In this document: piece after piece, positions 36,308-44,780 of the stretch | How the letters are laid out: every line of letters starts with the position of its first letter | How positions within the stretch are numbered: the first letter of the stretch is position 1 | Source: Gemmobacter megaterium | GTDB taxonomy: Bacteria; Pseudomonadota; Alphaproteobacteria; Rhodobacterales; Rhodobacteraceae | DNA length: 64,000 bases | Assembly: GCF_900156815.1 (NCBI RefSeq) | Contig: NZ_FTOT01000005.1 | Coordinates: forward strand, 265,588 to 329,587 | Direction of reading: 5' to 3' | Notes under the pieces: model-generated | What the model was told of the DNA's origin: nothing | Seen by the model: the letters and a program-made list of their open reading frames with translations, nothing else | Databases searched by the model: none | Position numbers and translations under genes: made by a program

Positions 36308-37622
36308 AATGATTGCCCTGATCATGGCCGGCATCCTGATGGTGGGCCTGTTCATGGGCCACCCGCTTGCCTTTGTGCTGGGTGGTACGGCGGTTCTGGG
36401 GGCGGTCATCGCGGGCAAGACCCAGATTCTGGGCATCGTGATCAACCGCATCTTCGGCGATGTGCTGGACAATTATGTGCTGATCGCAATCCCGCTGTTC
36501 GTGCTGATGGCGCGATTCCTGTCGGACAGCGGCGTCACCGACCGCATGTTCGAGGCGTTGCGGCTGCTGCTTGCGCGCGTGACCGGCGGTCTGGGCATTG
36601 CGGTGGTCGTCATCTCCATCCTGCTTGCAGCCACGACGGGCATCATCGGCGCGTCGATCACCGTCATGGGCGTGATGGCGCTCAAGCCTATGTTGCAATA
36701 TGGCTATTCCAAGCGGCTGAGCACCGGGTTGATTGCGGCCTCTGGCTGTCTGGGCATCCTGATCCCCCCGTCGATCATGCTGATCCTGATGTCGTCGAAC
36801 TCGGGACTTTCGGTCGGAGAGCTGTTTGCAGGCGCGATGGTGCCGGGCATCCTTCTGGGGTTGCTCTACGGTCTCTATGTTGCCGCCATCGCGTTTTTCC
36901 GCCCCGATCTTGCCCCGGCCGTAAAGACCGAGGAACGCATCGGGCGCGCTGCACTGGCCCGGATGCTGGTTGTCGAGGCGATGCCGCCGCTGATCCTGAT
37001 CTTCGGGATTCTGGGCACCATGCTGGCCGGGATCGCAACCGCAACAGAGGCATCGGCTGTCGGGGCGCTGCTGGCGCTGCTGATCGTGATCTTCCGTGGC
37101 CGGTTCGAACTGGCGACCTTTCGCAGTGCGCTCTACGAAACCGCCCGCACCTCTGCGATGATCCTGTTCATCGTGGTCGGCGCCACAGCGTTTACCGGCG
37201 TGTTCAACATCACCGGCGGGCTGCGGGCGACGCAGAATCTGATGCGTGCGCTGGATATGGAGCCCTGGATGCTGATCACCGTGATGATGCTGATCGTATT
37301 CGTCCTGGGCATGTTCCTGGACTGGACCGGCATTGTCCTGCTGTCCTTCCCGATCTTCCTGCCGGTCGTGCAGGAAATGGGCATCAACCAGTTGTGGTTC
37401 GTCGTGCTGATGGCGGTGGTGCTGCAAACCAGCTTCCTGACCCCACCCTTCGGCTATGCGCTGTTCTACATGCGGGCCATCGCGCCAAAGGACGTGAAGA
37501 TTTCCGACATCATCCTTGGCGTGCTGCCCTTCATCGGGCTGATCGTCGCCATGGCACTGACCATTGCCGCGTTCCCCGATCTGGTGACCTGGCTGCCCGA
37601 TACGCTTTACCGTTCGAAATAA
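36297..37622 (+). CDS. TRAP transporter large permease (DctM type)
   Basis: A 441-residue protein with 11-12 transmembrane segments, including two Na-binding hairpin regions such as GIIGASITVMGVMALKPM (about 119-136) and TEASAVGALLALL (about 249-261). It is the elevator-type transport subunit of a TRAP system, driven by a sodium gradient, which moves a carboxylate or sulfonate delivered by DctP. It overlaps the dctQ-like gene, consistent with fixed stoichiometry. Confidence 0.93.
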   Translation: MSGEMIALIMAGILMVGLFMGHPLAFVLGGTAVLGAVIAGKTQILGIVINRIFGDVLDNYVLIAIPLFVLMARFLSDSGVTDRMFEALRLLLARVTGGLGIAVVVISILLAATTGIIGASITVMGVMALKPMLQYGYSKRLSTGLIAASGCLGILIPPSIMLILMSSNSGLSVGELFAGAMVPGILLGLLYGLYVAAIAFFRPDLAPAVKTEERIGRAALARMLVVEAMPPLILIFGILGTMLAGIATATEASAVGALLALLIVIFRGRFELATFRSALYETARTSAMILFIVVGATAFTGVFNITGGLRATQNLMRALDMEPWMLITVMMLIVFVLGMFLDWTGIVLLSFPIFLPVVQEMGINQLWFVVLMAVVLQTSFLTPPFGYALFYMRAIAPKDVKISDIILGVLPFIGLIVAMALTIAAFPDLVTWLPDTLYRSK

Positions 37623-37640
37623 TCTGGAGGAGAATCAGAC

Positions 37641-38729
37641 ATGAGCTTCAAGACCACGGCCCTTGCCGCTATCGGTGCCATCGCGCTGACCACAACCGCG
37701 CAGGCGCAGGAAAGCTGGACCATGACGACCGTCTGGCCCGCCTCGCTGGAACTGATCGAGATCGACCGCAAGTTCGTCGAACTGGCCAATGCGCTGACCG
37801 CGGGCGAATTGTCGATCGAGCTGTTCGATGGTGGCACGCTGGTCCCGGCGGGCGAGGTGTTCGGTGCGGTGGAATCCGGCACCGTCCAGGCGGGCGCGGA
37901 CTGGCCGGGCTACTGGGCTGGCCGCAACACCGCGTTCTCGCCGCTGTCGACCCATGCCAGCCTGTTCAACGCCGTGGACTATGTGAACTGGATCCAGCAA
38001 TGGGGCGGCGCCGACCTGTATAACGAGGTCTATGGCCAGTTCGGCATGGTCTATCTGCCCTATGGCGTGACCAACAACGAATCCGGCTTCCGCACCAAGA
38101 AGGCCATCCGCAACACCGAAGACCTGCAAGGGATGCGCCTGCGCCTTTCGGGCCTGGAGCAGGGTCGCCTGCTGACCCAACTTGGTGGCAGCCAGGTGTC
38201 GATGGCCGGCGGCGAGATCTATCAGGCGCTGGAGCGCGGCGTGATCGACGGGGCAGAGTTCTCGACCCCGAACGTCGACTGGTCGGGCGGCTTCCAGCAG
38301 GTCACCTCCCACTGGGCAACGCCGGGCTGGCACCAGTCGTCGTCGGTCTTTGGCGTGATGATCAACAAGGCGTCGTGGGATGCCCTGTCGGCTGAAACGC
38401 AGCAGAAACTGCGCATTGCCGCCGATGCCACCATGTTGTGGTCGCTGTCCTTCACTGAAAAACGGGCCAACGACGCCTATCAGCAGTTCAAGGATGCCGG
38501 GATCGAAATCACCCGCATGGATGACGAGACGCTGGCAAAGATCCAGGAACTGGCCAATACGACGATCGAAACCACTGCGTGTGAAAACCCGCTGTCGGCC
38601 AAGGTCTATCTCAGCCAGGTCGCCTATCTGAACGACTATGCCAACTGGCGCGATGCCTCGGCGCCGTTCAACCTGGGGCGCACTCCGGTCGGGCCGAGCA
38701 TGGACAAGCTGGCCGAATGCGCGAAATGA
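37641..38729 (+). CDS. TRAP transporter substrate-binding protein (DctP type)
   Basis: A 362-residue periplasmic binding protein with a signal peptide ending in AQAQE (about residue 23). DctP-family features include GEVFGAVESGTVQAG (about 73-87), RTKKAIRNTEDLQGMRLR, where the Arg usually clamps the substrate carboxylate (about 153-172), and FSTPNVDW. Substrate is unknown; the Trp-rich pocket and the divergent acyl-CoA synthetase suggest an organic acid. GGAGGAG is placed about nine bases before the ATG. A strong terminator follows. Confidence 0.9.
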   Translation: MSFKTTALAAIGAIALTTTAQAQESWTMTTVWPASLELIEIDRKFVELANALTAGELSIELFDGGTLVPAGEVFGAVESGTVQAGADWPGYWAGRNTAFSPLSTHASLFNAVDYVNWIQQWGGADLYNEVYGQFGMVYLPYGVTNNESGFRTKKAIRNTEDLQGMRLRLSGLEQGRLLTQLGGSQVSMAGGEIYQALERGVIDGAEFSTPNVDWSGGFQQVTSHWATPGWHQSSSVFGVMINKASWDALSAETQQKLRIAADATMLWSLSFTEKRANDAYQQFKDAGIEITRMDDETLAKIQELANTTIETTACENPLSAKVYLSQVAYLNDYANWRDASAPFNLGRTPVGPSMDKLAECAK

Positions 38730-38762
38730 TACGCTAGAACCGACAGGTTCCAGCGTGGATCG

Positions 38763-38792
38763 CCCCGCCCGGATCGCTCCGGGCGGGGTTTT
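38763..38792 (+). terminator. Rho-independent terminator after the TRAP operon
   Basis: A perfect 11-bp GC stem (38763-38773 with 38778-38788), loop TCGC, followed by TTTT. A second imperfect hairpin precedes it at 38731-38756, directly after the dctP stop. Confidence 0.9.
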
Positions 38793-38837
38793 CCTTGGCA
38801 GCACGGCGATCCGCACTGCAACAGAACTTTCGCACGG

Positions 38838-38855
38838 GTGTCAGAAATCCGTGCC
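38838..38855 (+). promoter_or_regulatory. Pho-box candidate upstream of the plcP-like gene
   Basis: GTGTCAG, AAAT, CCGTGCC has the spacing of a PhoB site and a good first half; the second half is weak. It lies about 50 bp upstream of the ATG of a gene that in relatives is phosphate-starvation induced. Confidence 0.3.
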
Positions 38856-38902
38856 ACACCGATGGCACAAGGGCGCAAGGATCGTTGCAGACCGGGTTGC
38901 CC

Positions 38903-39685
38903 ATGCACAGCCTTCGAACCGAAACCGCGACCGCCCGCCTTGCCTTGCGCGCGCTGTTCGTCTCCGACCTGCACCTTGGCGCCCTGACAAGCCGCGCCGA
39001 TGCCTTTCTGGATTTCCTGCGCCGGGTCGAAGCCGACCAGATTTTTCTTGTCGGCGACATCTTCGAGATGTGGAGTGGCGCGCCCACCCGCTGGCGCCGC
39101 CCCCAGACCAGCGTGCTGGAGGAGTTGGGCGCCCGCAGGGCGGCCGGCGTTCAGGTGATGTATCTGCCCGGCAATCACGACGACAGCCCCAGGGCCGCCG
39201 AATTCGCGGCCGACTGGGGGTTCGAACACAAGCCGCATCACCTGCACCAGACCCTGTCAGGCGCGCGCTATCTGGTCCTGCACGGCGATCAGTTCGATGC
39301 GCGTGTCCTGCGATCCGCGACGATGACCCGCGTCGGCGTGCGCCTCGAAGGGATGCTGCATGGCATGGACCGTTCCGTCGGGCGCTGGCGCCGCCGCAGG
39401 GTACGGATTGCCGGGCGTGTCGTTCCACGCTTTCACCGGCTGATGCTGGTGGGCAACCGCTATCAGCAACGCCTTGCACAGGCCGCGCAGACCCACGCCT
39501 GCCATGGCGTGATCTGCGGGCATTTCCATCTGGCCGCCCTGCACCGGCGGCATGGCATCGTCTATGCCAATTGTGGCGACTGGATCGACAGCCTGACCGC
39601 GATGACCGAAGGCACCGATGGCATCCTGCGGCTGATGCGCTGGTGCCCGCAGACGCGCGATCTGACCGTGGTAGCGCAGGCATGA
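38903..39685 (+). CDS. plcP: Calcineurin-like metallophosphoesterase, PlcP/LpxH-like
   Basis: A 260-residue metallophosphoesterase with the full motif set: SDLHLG (about 21-26), GDIFEMW (about 51-57), GNHDD (about 91-95), HGDQFD and GHFH near the C-terminus. It is commonly annotated as UDP-2,3-diacylglucosamine hydrolase. Immediately followed by a GT21 glycosyltransferase, it fits better the PlcP phospholipase C of marine and soil alphaproteobacteria, which releases diacylglycerol from phospholipids during phosphate starvation. That choice rests on context. The next gene starts within its stop (ATGA). Confidence 0.7.
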   Translation: MHSLRTETATARLALRALFVSDLHLGALTSRADAFLDFLRRVEADQIFLVGDIFEMWSGAPTRWRRPQTSVLEELGARRAAGVQVMYLPGNHDDSPRAAEFAADWGFEHKPHHLHQTLSGARYLVLHGDQFDARVLRSATMTRVGVRLEGMLHGMDRSVGRWRRRRVRIAGRVVPRFHRLMLVGNRYQQRLAQAAQTHACHGVICGHFHLAALHRRHGIVYANCGDWIDSLTAMTEGTDGILRLMRWCPQTRDLTVVAQA

Positions 39686-40764
39686 GCGCGGCCCTGACCC
39701 TGTGCGCCATACCGACGGCGCTGCACATCGCATCGGCGGCATTGTGCCTGTGGCGCCTGTCCCGCCCCGCACCGCAGCCCGCAGCGCGGCCCCGTGTCAC
39801 CCTGCTGCGGCCCGTTTGCGGGCTGGATCCGTTCGATGCGTTGACGTTGGGGTCCAGCTTTGACCTGGAATATCCCGATGTCGAGATCCTGTTCTGCGCC
39901 GCACAAGAGACCGACCCAGCGGTCCCCGTGCTGCGTGACCTGATCGCGCAGCATCCGCAGGTATCGGCCCGGCTGCTGATCGGCGATGACCGCCCGACGG
40001 CAAACCCCAAGCTGAACAACCTTGCCAAAGGCTGGGCAGCGGCACGGGGCGATCTGATCGTGATGACGGACGCGAACCTGCTGCTGCCGCCCGACTATCT
40101 GGACCGGCTGGTCGCCGAGATGCGGTCCGACACCGGCCTTGTCACCTCGCCCCCGGCCGGGATCCGGCCCGAGGGGCTATGGGGCGCGGTCGAGGCGGCC
40201 TTTCTGAACGGGTTTCAGGCCCGCTGGCAGTTGGCGGCGGATTGCGTGGGGCTGGGCTTTGCCCAAGGCAAGACGCTGATGTGGCGTCCCGATGTGCTGC
40301 ACAGCGCAGGGGGCCTCTGCGCATTGGCCAGCGATCTGGCCGAGGACGTGGCTGCAACCAAGATCGTAAGGCGCCAGGGGCTGAAGGTGCGTCTTGCAGC
40401 ACGGCCCTTTGGCCAGCCCATCGGGCGGCGCGATCTGCCTGCGGTCTGGAACCGCCAGTTGCGCTGGTCCCGCGTGCGGCGCGACGGGTTCCCGGCCCTG
40501 TTCCTGCTGGAAATCCTGCTGGGGCCGCTGGCCCCTGCGCTTGGGCTGGCCGGGGCAGGAGGTGCGGCGTGGCTGCCCGCCTTCCTGATGCTGTGGTACG
40601 CAACCGAATGGGCGATGACGCGCGCCTATGGTTTGCCGTCGCGTCCTGTGGATGTGCTGGCCGCACTCCTGCGCGATGTGTCGCTGCCTGCGCTGTGGCT
40701 CGCAACATGGGCGCGGCGCGGCATTTCCTGGCGCGGCACAACGCTGGAGCCTGTGCCGCAATGA
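39682..40764 (+). CDS. GT21-type glycosyltransferase (Agt/ceramide glucosyltransferase-like)
   Basis: A 360-residue membrane glycosyltransferase with an N-terminal helix, a GT-A catalytic domain and C-terminal hydrophobic segments (about 270-330). Signatures are LRPVCGLDP, the D1/D2 Asp in VMTDANLLLPPDY (about 128-140), a third Asp region LAEDVAATK and RQLRWSRVRR (the Q/RXXRW motif, about 258). The family makes glucosylceramide, or in Agrobacterium (Agt) monoglycosyl- and glucuronosyl-diacylglycerol. Coupled to the plcP-like gene upstream, it probably glycosylates the released diacylglycerol. Confidence 0.8.
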   Translation: MSAALTLCAIPTALHIASAALCLWRLSRPAPQPAARPRVTLLRPVCGLDPFDALTLGSSFDLEYPDVEILFCAAQETDPAVPVLRDLIAQHPQVSARLLIGDDRPTANPKLNNLAKGWAAARGDLIVMTDANLLLPPDYLDRLVAEMRSDTGLVTSPPAGIRPEGLWGAVEAAFLNGFQARWQLAADCVGLGFAQGKTLMWRPDVLHSAGGLCALASDLAEDVAATKIVRRQGLKVRLAARPFGQPIGRRDLPAVWNRQLRWSRVRRDGFPALFLLEILLGPLAPALGLAGAGGAAWLPAFLMLWYATEWAMTRAYGLPSRPVDVLAALLRDVSLPALWLATWARRGISWRGTTLEPVPQ

Positions 40765-41333
40765 TCGCGCCGGATCAGTTGATGGCGCTGGTTGCCACGG
40801 CTGGTCTGCCGGTGGTGGGGCTGGTCGCGGTGCTTGAAGGCCCGATCATCACCGTTCTGGCCGGATGGGCGGCGGCGCAGGGTCTGTTGCCGCTATGGCC
40901 GCTTGCTGTCGTCCTCATGCTGGCCGATCTGATCGGGGATCTGGCCTTTTATGCGTTGGGCCGACACGGCGCCGCCTGGGTGTCGCAGCCCTTGCGTGAC
41001 AGGCTGGGCCTGCACCCGGAACGGCTGGACGGCGTGGCCCGCCGGTTCCACACCAGAGGCGGCCGCATCCTGATCATGGGCAAGCTTACCCATTCGGCCG
41101 GGGCGCTGATACTGACCGCCGCAGGCGCTGCCCGGATGCCCCTGCGGCCTTTCGTGGTGTACAATCTGATGGCGACGGTGCCCAAGAGCCTGATCTTTCT
41201 GGCGCTGGGGCATATCGCCGGTCACGCATGGGAACGGATCGGGACATGGATCGCCAACGGCTCGTGGATACTTCTGGCGCTGATCGCCGCAACCTTTGTG
41301 CTGAGACGCTGGCGCAGGGGGTCTGTTGTCTGA
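40761..41333 (+). CDS. DedA-family (SNARE-associated) membrane protein
   Basis: A 190-residue polytopic protein of the DedA/VTT family: N-terminal re-entrant segment VVGLVAVLEGPIITVLAGW with the conserved acidic residue, LADLIGDLAFYALGRHG (about 55-71) and a C-terminal region with GKLTHSAGALILTAAGAARM (about 103-122). DedA proteins include lipid-carrier flippases. In this operon it could move a lipid or glycolipid across the inner membrane. Starts in the stop of the GT21 gene (ATGA). Confidence 0.85.
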   Translation: MIAPDQLMALVATAGLPVVGLVAVLEGPIITVLAGWAAAQGLLPLWPLAVVLMLADLIGDLAFYALGRHGAAWVSQPLRDRLGLHPERLDGVARRFHTRGGRILIMGKLTHSAGALILTAAGAARMPLRPFVVYNLMATVPKSLIFLALGHIAGHAWERIGTWIANGSWILLALIAATFVLRRWRRGSVV

Positions 41334-41983
41334 TCCCGGCCTGGAACGAGGCGCCACGGATTGGCGCCGTGCTTCAAGCGGTCGCCGGGCATCCGCTGGT
41401 GGCAGAGATCCTGGTGATCGACGATGGCTCGACAGACGGCACCGCAGATGTCGCGGCGCAAACCGCCGGGGTGCGCGTGCTGCGCCTGCCCCGGAATGGC
41501 GGAAAAAGCGCCGCCATGCTGGCCGGTGTCCGGGCCACCCGTCAGCCCTTGCTGCTGTTGCTGGATGCCGACCTGCTGGGCCTGACCCCCGGCGCCATCA
41601 CCGAACTGGTCCGGCCTGTTCTGGACGGCCGGGCCGATGTGGCGATCAGCCTGCGCGGAAATGCGCCCCGGCTGTGGCGGCGGATCGGACTGGACTACAT
41701 CTCGGGCGAGCGCGTGGTGCCGCGATCCATGTTGGCGGGGCTTGCGGCGCAGTCCCTGCCGCGCTTTGGCATGGAAGTGGCCATGAACCGGCTGTGGCTT
41801 GAGCGGTCGGCGCGGATCGCCGTGGTGCACTGGCCCGATGTCGCCAGCCCTGCCAAGGCGGTCAAGCAGGGGCTGTGGCGCGGCATCCGGTCCGACATGC
41901 GGATGCTGGCCGACATGCGCGCCACGCTTCCTGCCAGCCAGTTGGCGATGCAGATCCATCGGATGCGCGGCCGCCGGATCTGA
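41228..41983 (+). CDS. Family 2 glycosyltransferase, start within the DedA gene
   Basis: A GT2 (GT-A fold) enzyme of up to 251 residues with CLIPAWNEAPRIG, the nucleotide-binding VIDDGSTDGTAD (about 63-74), the DXD-type LLLDADLLG (about 110-118) and a helical C-terminus with no clear membrane spans. The catalytic domain begins right at the DedA stop, and the only in-frame ATG/GTG starts (41228, 41246, 41264) all lie inside the DedA gene. The product therefore has 20-30 extra residues, or uses a rare start. It probably adds a second sugar to the lipid made by the GT21 enzyme. Confidence 0.75.
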   Translation: MGTDRDMDRQRLVDTSGADRRNLCAETLAQGVCCLIPAWNEAPRIGAVLQAVAGHPLVAEILVIDDGSTDGTADVAAQTAGVRVLRLPRNGGKSAAMLAGVRATRQPLLLLLDADLLGLTPGAITELVRPVLDGRADVAISLRGNAPRLWRRIGLDYISGERVVPRSMLAGLAAQSLPRFGMEVAMNRLWLERSARIAVVHWPDVASPAKAVKQGLWRGIRSDMRMLADMRATLPASQLAMQIHRMRGRRI

Positions 41984-42002
41984 TCCTCACCAGATCTGAT
42001 CA

Positions 42003-42020
42003 TTGTCACACCGCCGTCAC
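42003..42020 (+). promoter_or_regulatory. Pho-box-like direct repeat before the ABC transporter operon
   Basis: TTGTCAC, ACCG, CCGTCAC: GTCAC at 42005-42009 is repeated exactly 11 bp later at 42016-42020, the periodicity of a PhoB dimer site; each heptamer matches CTGTCAT at five of seven positions. TAAGAC at 42031-42036 is placed where a PhoB-dependent -10 would be expected. The start codon follows at 42044, so the message may be nearly leaderless. Confidence 0.55.
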
Positions 42021-42043
42021 CTGCGCGCCGTAAGACGCGCGGC

Positions 42044-43129
42044 ATGGCACGTCTAGATCTTCAGTCCCTGACCCGCAGTTTCGGCCCGACCCGCGCGGTG
42101 GACGCCGTTTCCTTTTCCGTTCCGTCCGGGGCGTTTCTCGCATTGCTGGGGCCGTCCGGTTGCGGCAAGACGACGCTCTTGCGCCTGATCGCCGGGCTGG
42201 AGCAGCCGGACGGCGGCCGGATCGACATCGGGGGGCACCAGGTTGCGGGCCCCGGTGGCTTTGTCCCGCCCGAAGCTCGGGGCCTGGGCATGGTGTTCCA
42301 ATCCTACGCGCTGTGGCCGCATATGACGGTGGCCGGCAATATCCGCTTCGGGCTGCGCCTGCGCGGCCTGTCGCGTGCACAAGAAGCCGCCCGCATCGCT
42401 GACTCCCTGTCCATGGTCGGTCTGGCGGGGCTGGACCAGCGGCGCCCGCATGAGCTGTCGGGCGGACAGCGCCAGCGCGTCGCCCTGGCGCGGTCGCTGG
42501 CAACGCGCCCCGCGCTGTTGCTGCTGGACGAACCGCTGGCAAACCTTGATGCGCATCTGCGCGGAGTGATGCTGGCAGAGTTCCGCCGCCTTCATGCGGC
42601 CCTGGGCACCACATTTGTCTTTGTGACCCATGATCAGGACGAAGCGATGGCCGTCGCCAGCCATGTCGGCGTGATGAATGCCGGGCGGCTGGAACAACTG
42701 GCGGCGCCGGAAACGCTGTATCGCCAACCTGCGACACCGATGGTCGCGCGGTTCGTGGGTGGCGGACGGACCGTTCCGGTCGATGTGTTGGACGCCAGCG
42801 GCGGCGCCTGCCGCATCAGCCTGCAAGGCCGGGTGCTGACCGTGCCCGGAGCAGCCCCCCGCGGCCCCGGCTGGCTGTGCCTGCGCCCGCGCGACCTGTC
42901 CCCGGCGCCGGATGGCCCGATCCTTGCCCGCGTAGTGGACAGCCAGTTCCGCGCCGGGGCATGGGCCGTCAGCGCCCTGCTGGACGCAGGCGGCGAAACC
43001 CTGGTTGACCTGACCCTGCCCCACGCCCCGCAGCGCGAAGAGGCCCTGGCCCTGCGCCTTACCGGCGGCTGGGTATTGCCGCGCGATGGTCTGGCGATCG
43101 CCCCCCGACCCGAAAGCATTCCTGCATGA
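42044..43129 (+). CDS. ABC transporter ATP-binding protein (PhnT2/FbpC-like)
   Basis: A 361-residue importer ATPase: Walker A GPSGCGKTT at about 37-45, Q-loop VFQSYALWPHMT, signature LSGGQRQR at about 139, Walker B LLLLDEP, switch His in VTHDQ and a C-terminal TOBE-like domain. The group includes iron(III), spermidine and 2-aminoethylphosphonate importers. The subunit sizes in this operon match the PhnS2/T2/U2 set. No Shine-Dalgarno precedes the ATG. Its stop overlaps the start of the MBL hydrolase gene (ATGA). Confidence 0.88.
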   Translation: MARLDLQSLTRSFGPTRAVDAVSFSVPSGAFLALLGPSGCGKTTLLRLIAGLEQPDGGRIDIGGHQVAGPGGFVPPEARGLGMVFQSYALWPHMTVAGNIRFGLRLRGLSRAQEAARIADSLSMVGLAGLDQRRPHELSGGQRQRVALARSLATRPALLLLDEPLANLDAHLRGVMLAEFRRLHAALGTTFVFVTHDQDEAMAVASHVGVMNAGRLEQLAAPETLYRQPATPMVARFVGGGRTVPVDVLDASGGACRISLQGRVLTVPGAAPRGPGWLCLRPRDLSPAPDGPILARVVDSQFRAGAWAVSALLDAGGETLVDLTLPHAPQREEALALRLTGGWVLPRDGLAIAPRPESIPA

Positions 43130-44196
43130 AACTGACCGCCTTGTCCGGCCTTGGCTGCAAGGGCCCGGCCTGTTTTCTGTTCGAAACCGCAGGGCGGCGC
43201 ATCCTGCTGGATCTGGGGCGCGGGCCGGATGGCGATGCCCTGCCGGACCTGACCGGGGTTTCGGCAGTCGATGCCATCGTGATCTCGCATGGCCATGTGG
43301 ACCATACCGGGGGCCTGCATCTGGCCGCATTGCTGGGGGATCCGCCAATCTATGCCCCGGAACCGACCATTGCCCTGTCGCCGGACCCTACATTGCAGGC
43401 CGCGCATCCCCTGGAGGGATGTTCCGAGATTGCCGGTGTTCCGCTTGCATCCGGCCCAGGCGGTCATGCCCCCGGCGCCCGCTGGCTGCGGCTGGGGGGC
43501 GAGGGCGGCGTGCTTTATACCGGCGACATGTCGCGGGAAAGCTCGCTTTACCGCTGGGCCCCTCCGCCACCCGCAGCGGCGCTGGTGTTCGATGCCTCCT
43601 ACGGAACGGCGGACGAGCCGCTCGCCGACCAGATCGCCGCCCTGATGGCCCTGACGGACCGGCCGCTGCTGCTGCCCGCCCCGGCCGGCGGCCGGGGGCT
43701 GGAGATGGCCATTGCCATGCGGGCGGCGGGTCATTCGGTCTCGTTGTGCCCGTCCCATCGGCAGGTGGCGCAGGTCATGGCCATGCGCCCGGACGCGCTG
43801 CCGCCGGGCGGGGATGCGCGGCTGCGGCTGTTGTTGGGCGAAACCACCGAATTGACCGCCGACAGCCCGGCGCGGGGCGTGATGATCGCCGCAGGCCCGA
43901 ATGCCGAACGCGGGGTGGCGGGCGCGCTTGCGCCCCGGCTGATTGCTCAGGGAACCGGGCGTATCGTCTTTACCGGGCATCTGGCCCAAGGCACACCCGC
44001 CGCAGGCTGGGTGGAACAGGGTCAGGCGCGGTTCCTGCGCTGGAACGTCCATCCGACGCTGTCCGAGATCCGGTTTCTGCTGGAAACCGTGCGCCCGCGT
44101 CAGGCTCTGCCGGTGTTCTGCAAACCCCCGGCCATTGCCGCGCTGGCGATCGCGCTGGACCGGCCGCTGACCACAACACCGGAGATGTGCTGGTGA
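43126..44196 (+). CDS. MBL-fold metallo-hydrolase, beta-CASP-like
   Basis: A 356-residue cytoplasmic metallo-beta-lactamase-fold protein. Metal-binding SHGHVDHTGG (HXHXDH) is at about 50-59 and a further Asp in YTGDMSRESS at about 128-137. The C-terminal part has FTGHLAQG and RWNVHPTLSEIRFLLETV, then PVFCK, which recalls the beta-CASP motifs of RNase J-type and DNA-exonuclease proteins. It could be a phosphodiesterase or nuclease. It lies between transport genes and a phosphatase in an operon with a Pho-box, so breakdown of a phosphodiester or nucleic acid for phosphate is a reasonable guess. Confidence 0.75.
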   Translation: MKLTALSGLGCKGPACFLFETAGRRILLDLGRGPDGDALPDLTGVSAVDAIVISHGHVDHTGGLHLAALLGDPPIYAPEPTIALSPDPTLQAAHPLEGCSEIAGVPLASGPGGHAPGARWLRLGGEGGVLYTGDMSRESSLYRWAPPPPAAALVFDASYGTADEPLADQIAALMALTDRPLLLPAPAGGRGLEMAIAMRAAGHSVSLCPSHRQVAQVMAMRPDALPPGGDARLRLLLGETTELTADSPARGVMIAAGPNAERGVAGALAPRLIAQGTGRIVFTGHLAQGTPAAGWVEQGQARFLRWNVHPTLSEIRFLLETVRPRQALPVFCKPPAIAALAIALDRPLTTTPEMCW

Positions 44197-44738
44197 TCCC
44201 CCTGCTGTCCCATGGCTTTCTGTTCCTGCGGCATGGCGAAACCGATGCCAATGTCGCCGACCGTATCAGCGGCTTCACCGACGATCCGCTGAACGCCCGC
44301 GGCGTCGCACAGGCCAGGGTCGCCGCGACCTTGCTGGCCGGGCGGCCCCTTGCGGCGATATGGCATTCCCCCCTGGTCCGGGCGGCAGACACGGCACGCG
44401 CGGTTGCCGCAACCACTGGCGCGCCGCTGATCCCCCTGCCGGGTCTGGCCGAGCGCAACTGGGGCATCTGGGAAGGCATGCCGCGCAGCACACTGATCCG
44501 CGAGGCCACTCCGGCAGGCGGCGAGGGGCCCGCGGCGTTCACCGCCCGCATCCGCGCCGCGCTGGCCGCAATCCTCCCGCCATTCCCGGTGCTGATCGTC
44601 GGCCATTCCGGCACCGCCCGCGAGATCCACGCCTTTCTGACCGATGCGCCGTTCAGCCGCCCGGACAATGCGGCGCCCATCGAATGGCGCCACGATGGCC
44701 GTCACTGGATCTCCACGGAACTGTCACCCAACCGTTAA
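44193..44738 (+). CDS. Histidine phosphatase family protein
   Basis: A 181-residue phosphoglycerate-mutase-like phosphatase: LFLRHGETDAN near the N-terminus contains the phosphorylated His (about residue 14), the Arg in SPLVRAADTARAV contributes to the phosphate pocket, and VGHSGTAREI contains the second His. It hydrolyses a phosphomonoester in the cytoplasm. The start is GTG in the MBL gene's stop (GTGA). It sits just before the binding-protein gene of the same operon, suggesting that it dephosphorylates the imported compound or a product of it. Confidence 0.83.
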   Translation: MIPLLSHGFLFLRHGETDANVADRISGFTDDPLNARGVAQARVAATLLAGRPLAAIWHSPLVRAADTARAVAATTGAPLIPLPGLAERNWGIWEGMPRSTLIREATPAGGEGPAAFTARIRAALAAILPPFPVLIVGHSGTAREIHAFLTDAPFSRPDNAAPIEWRHDGRHWISTELSPNR

Positions 44739-44780
44739 CTGGGCCGGATACTCGGGCACCAGTCACACATGAGGTTTCCC

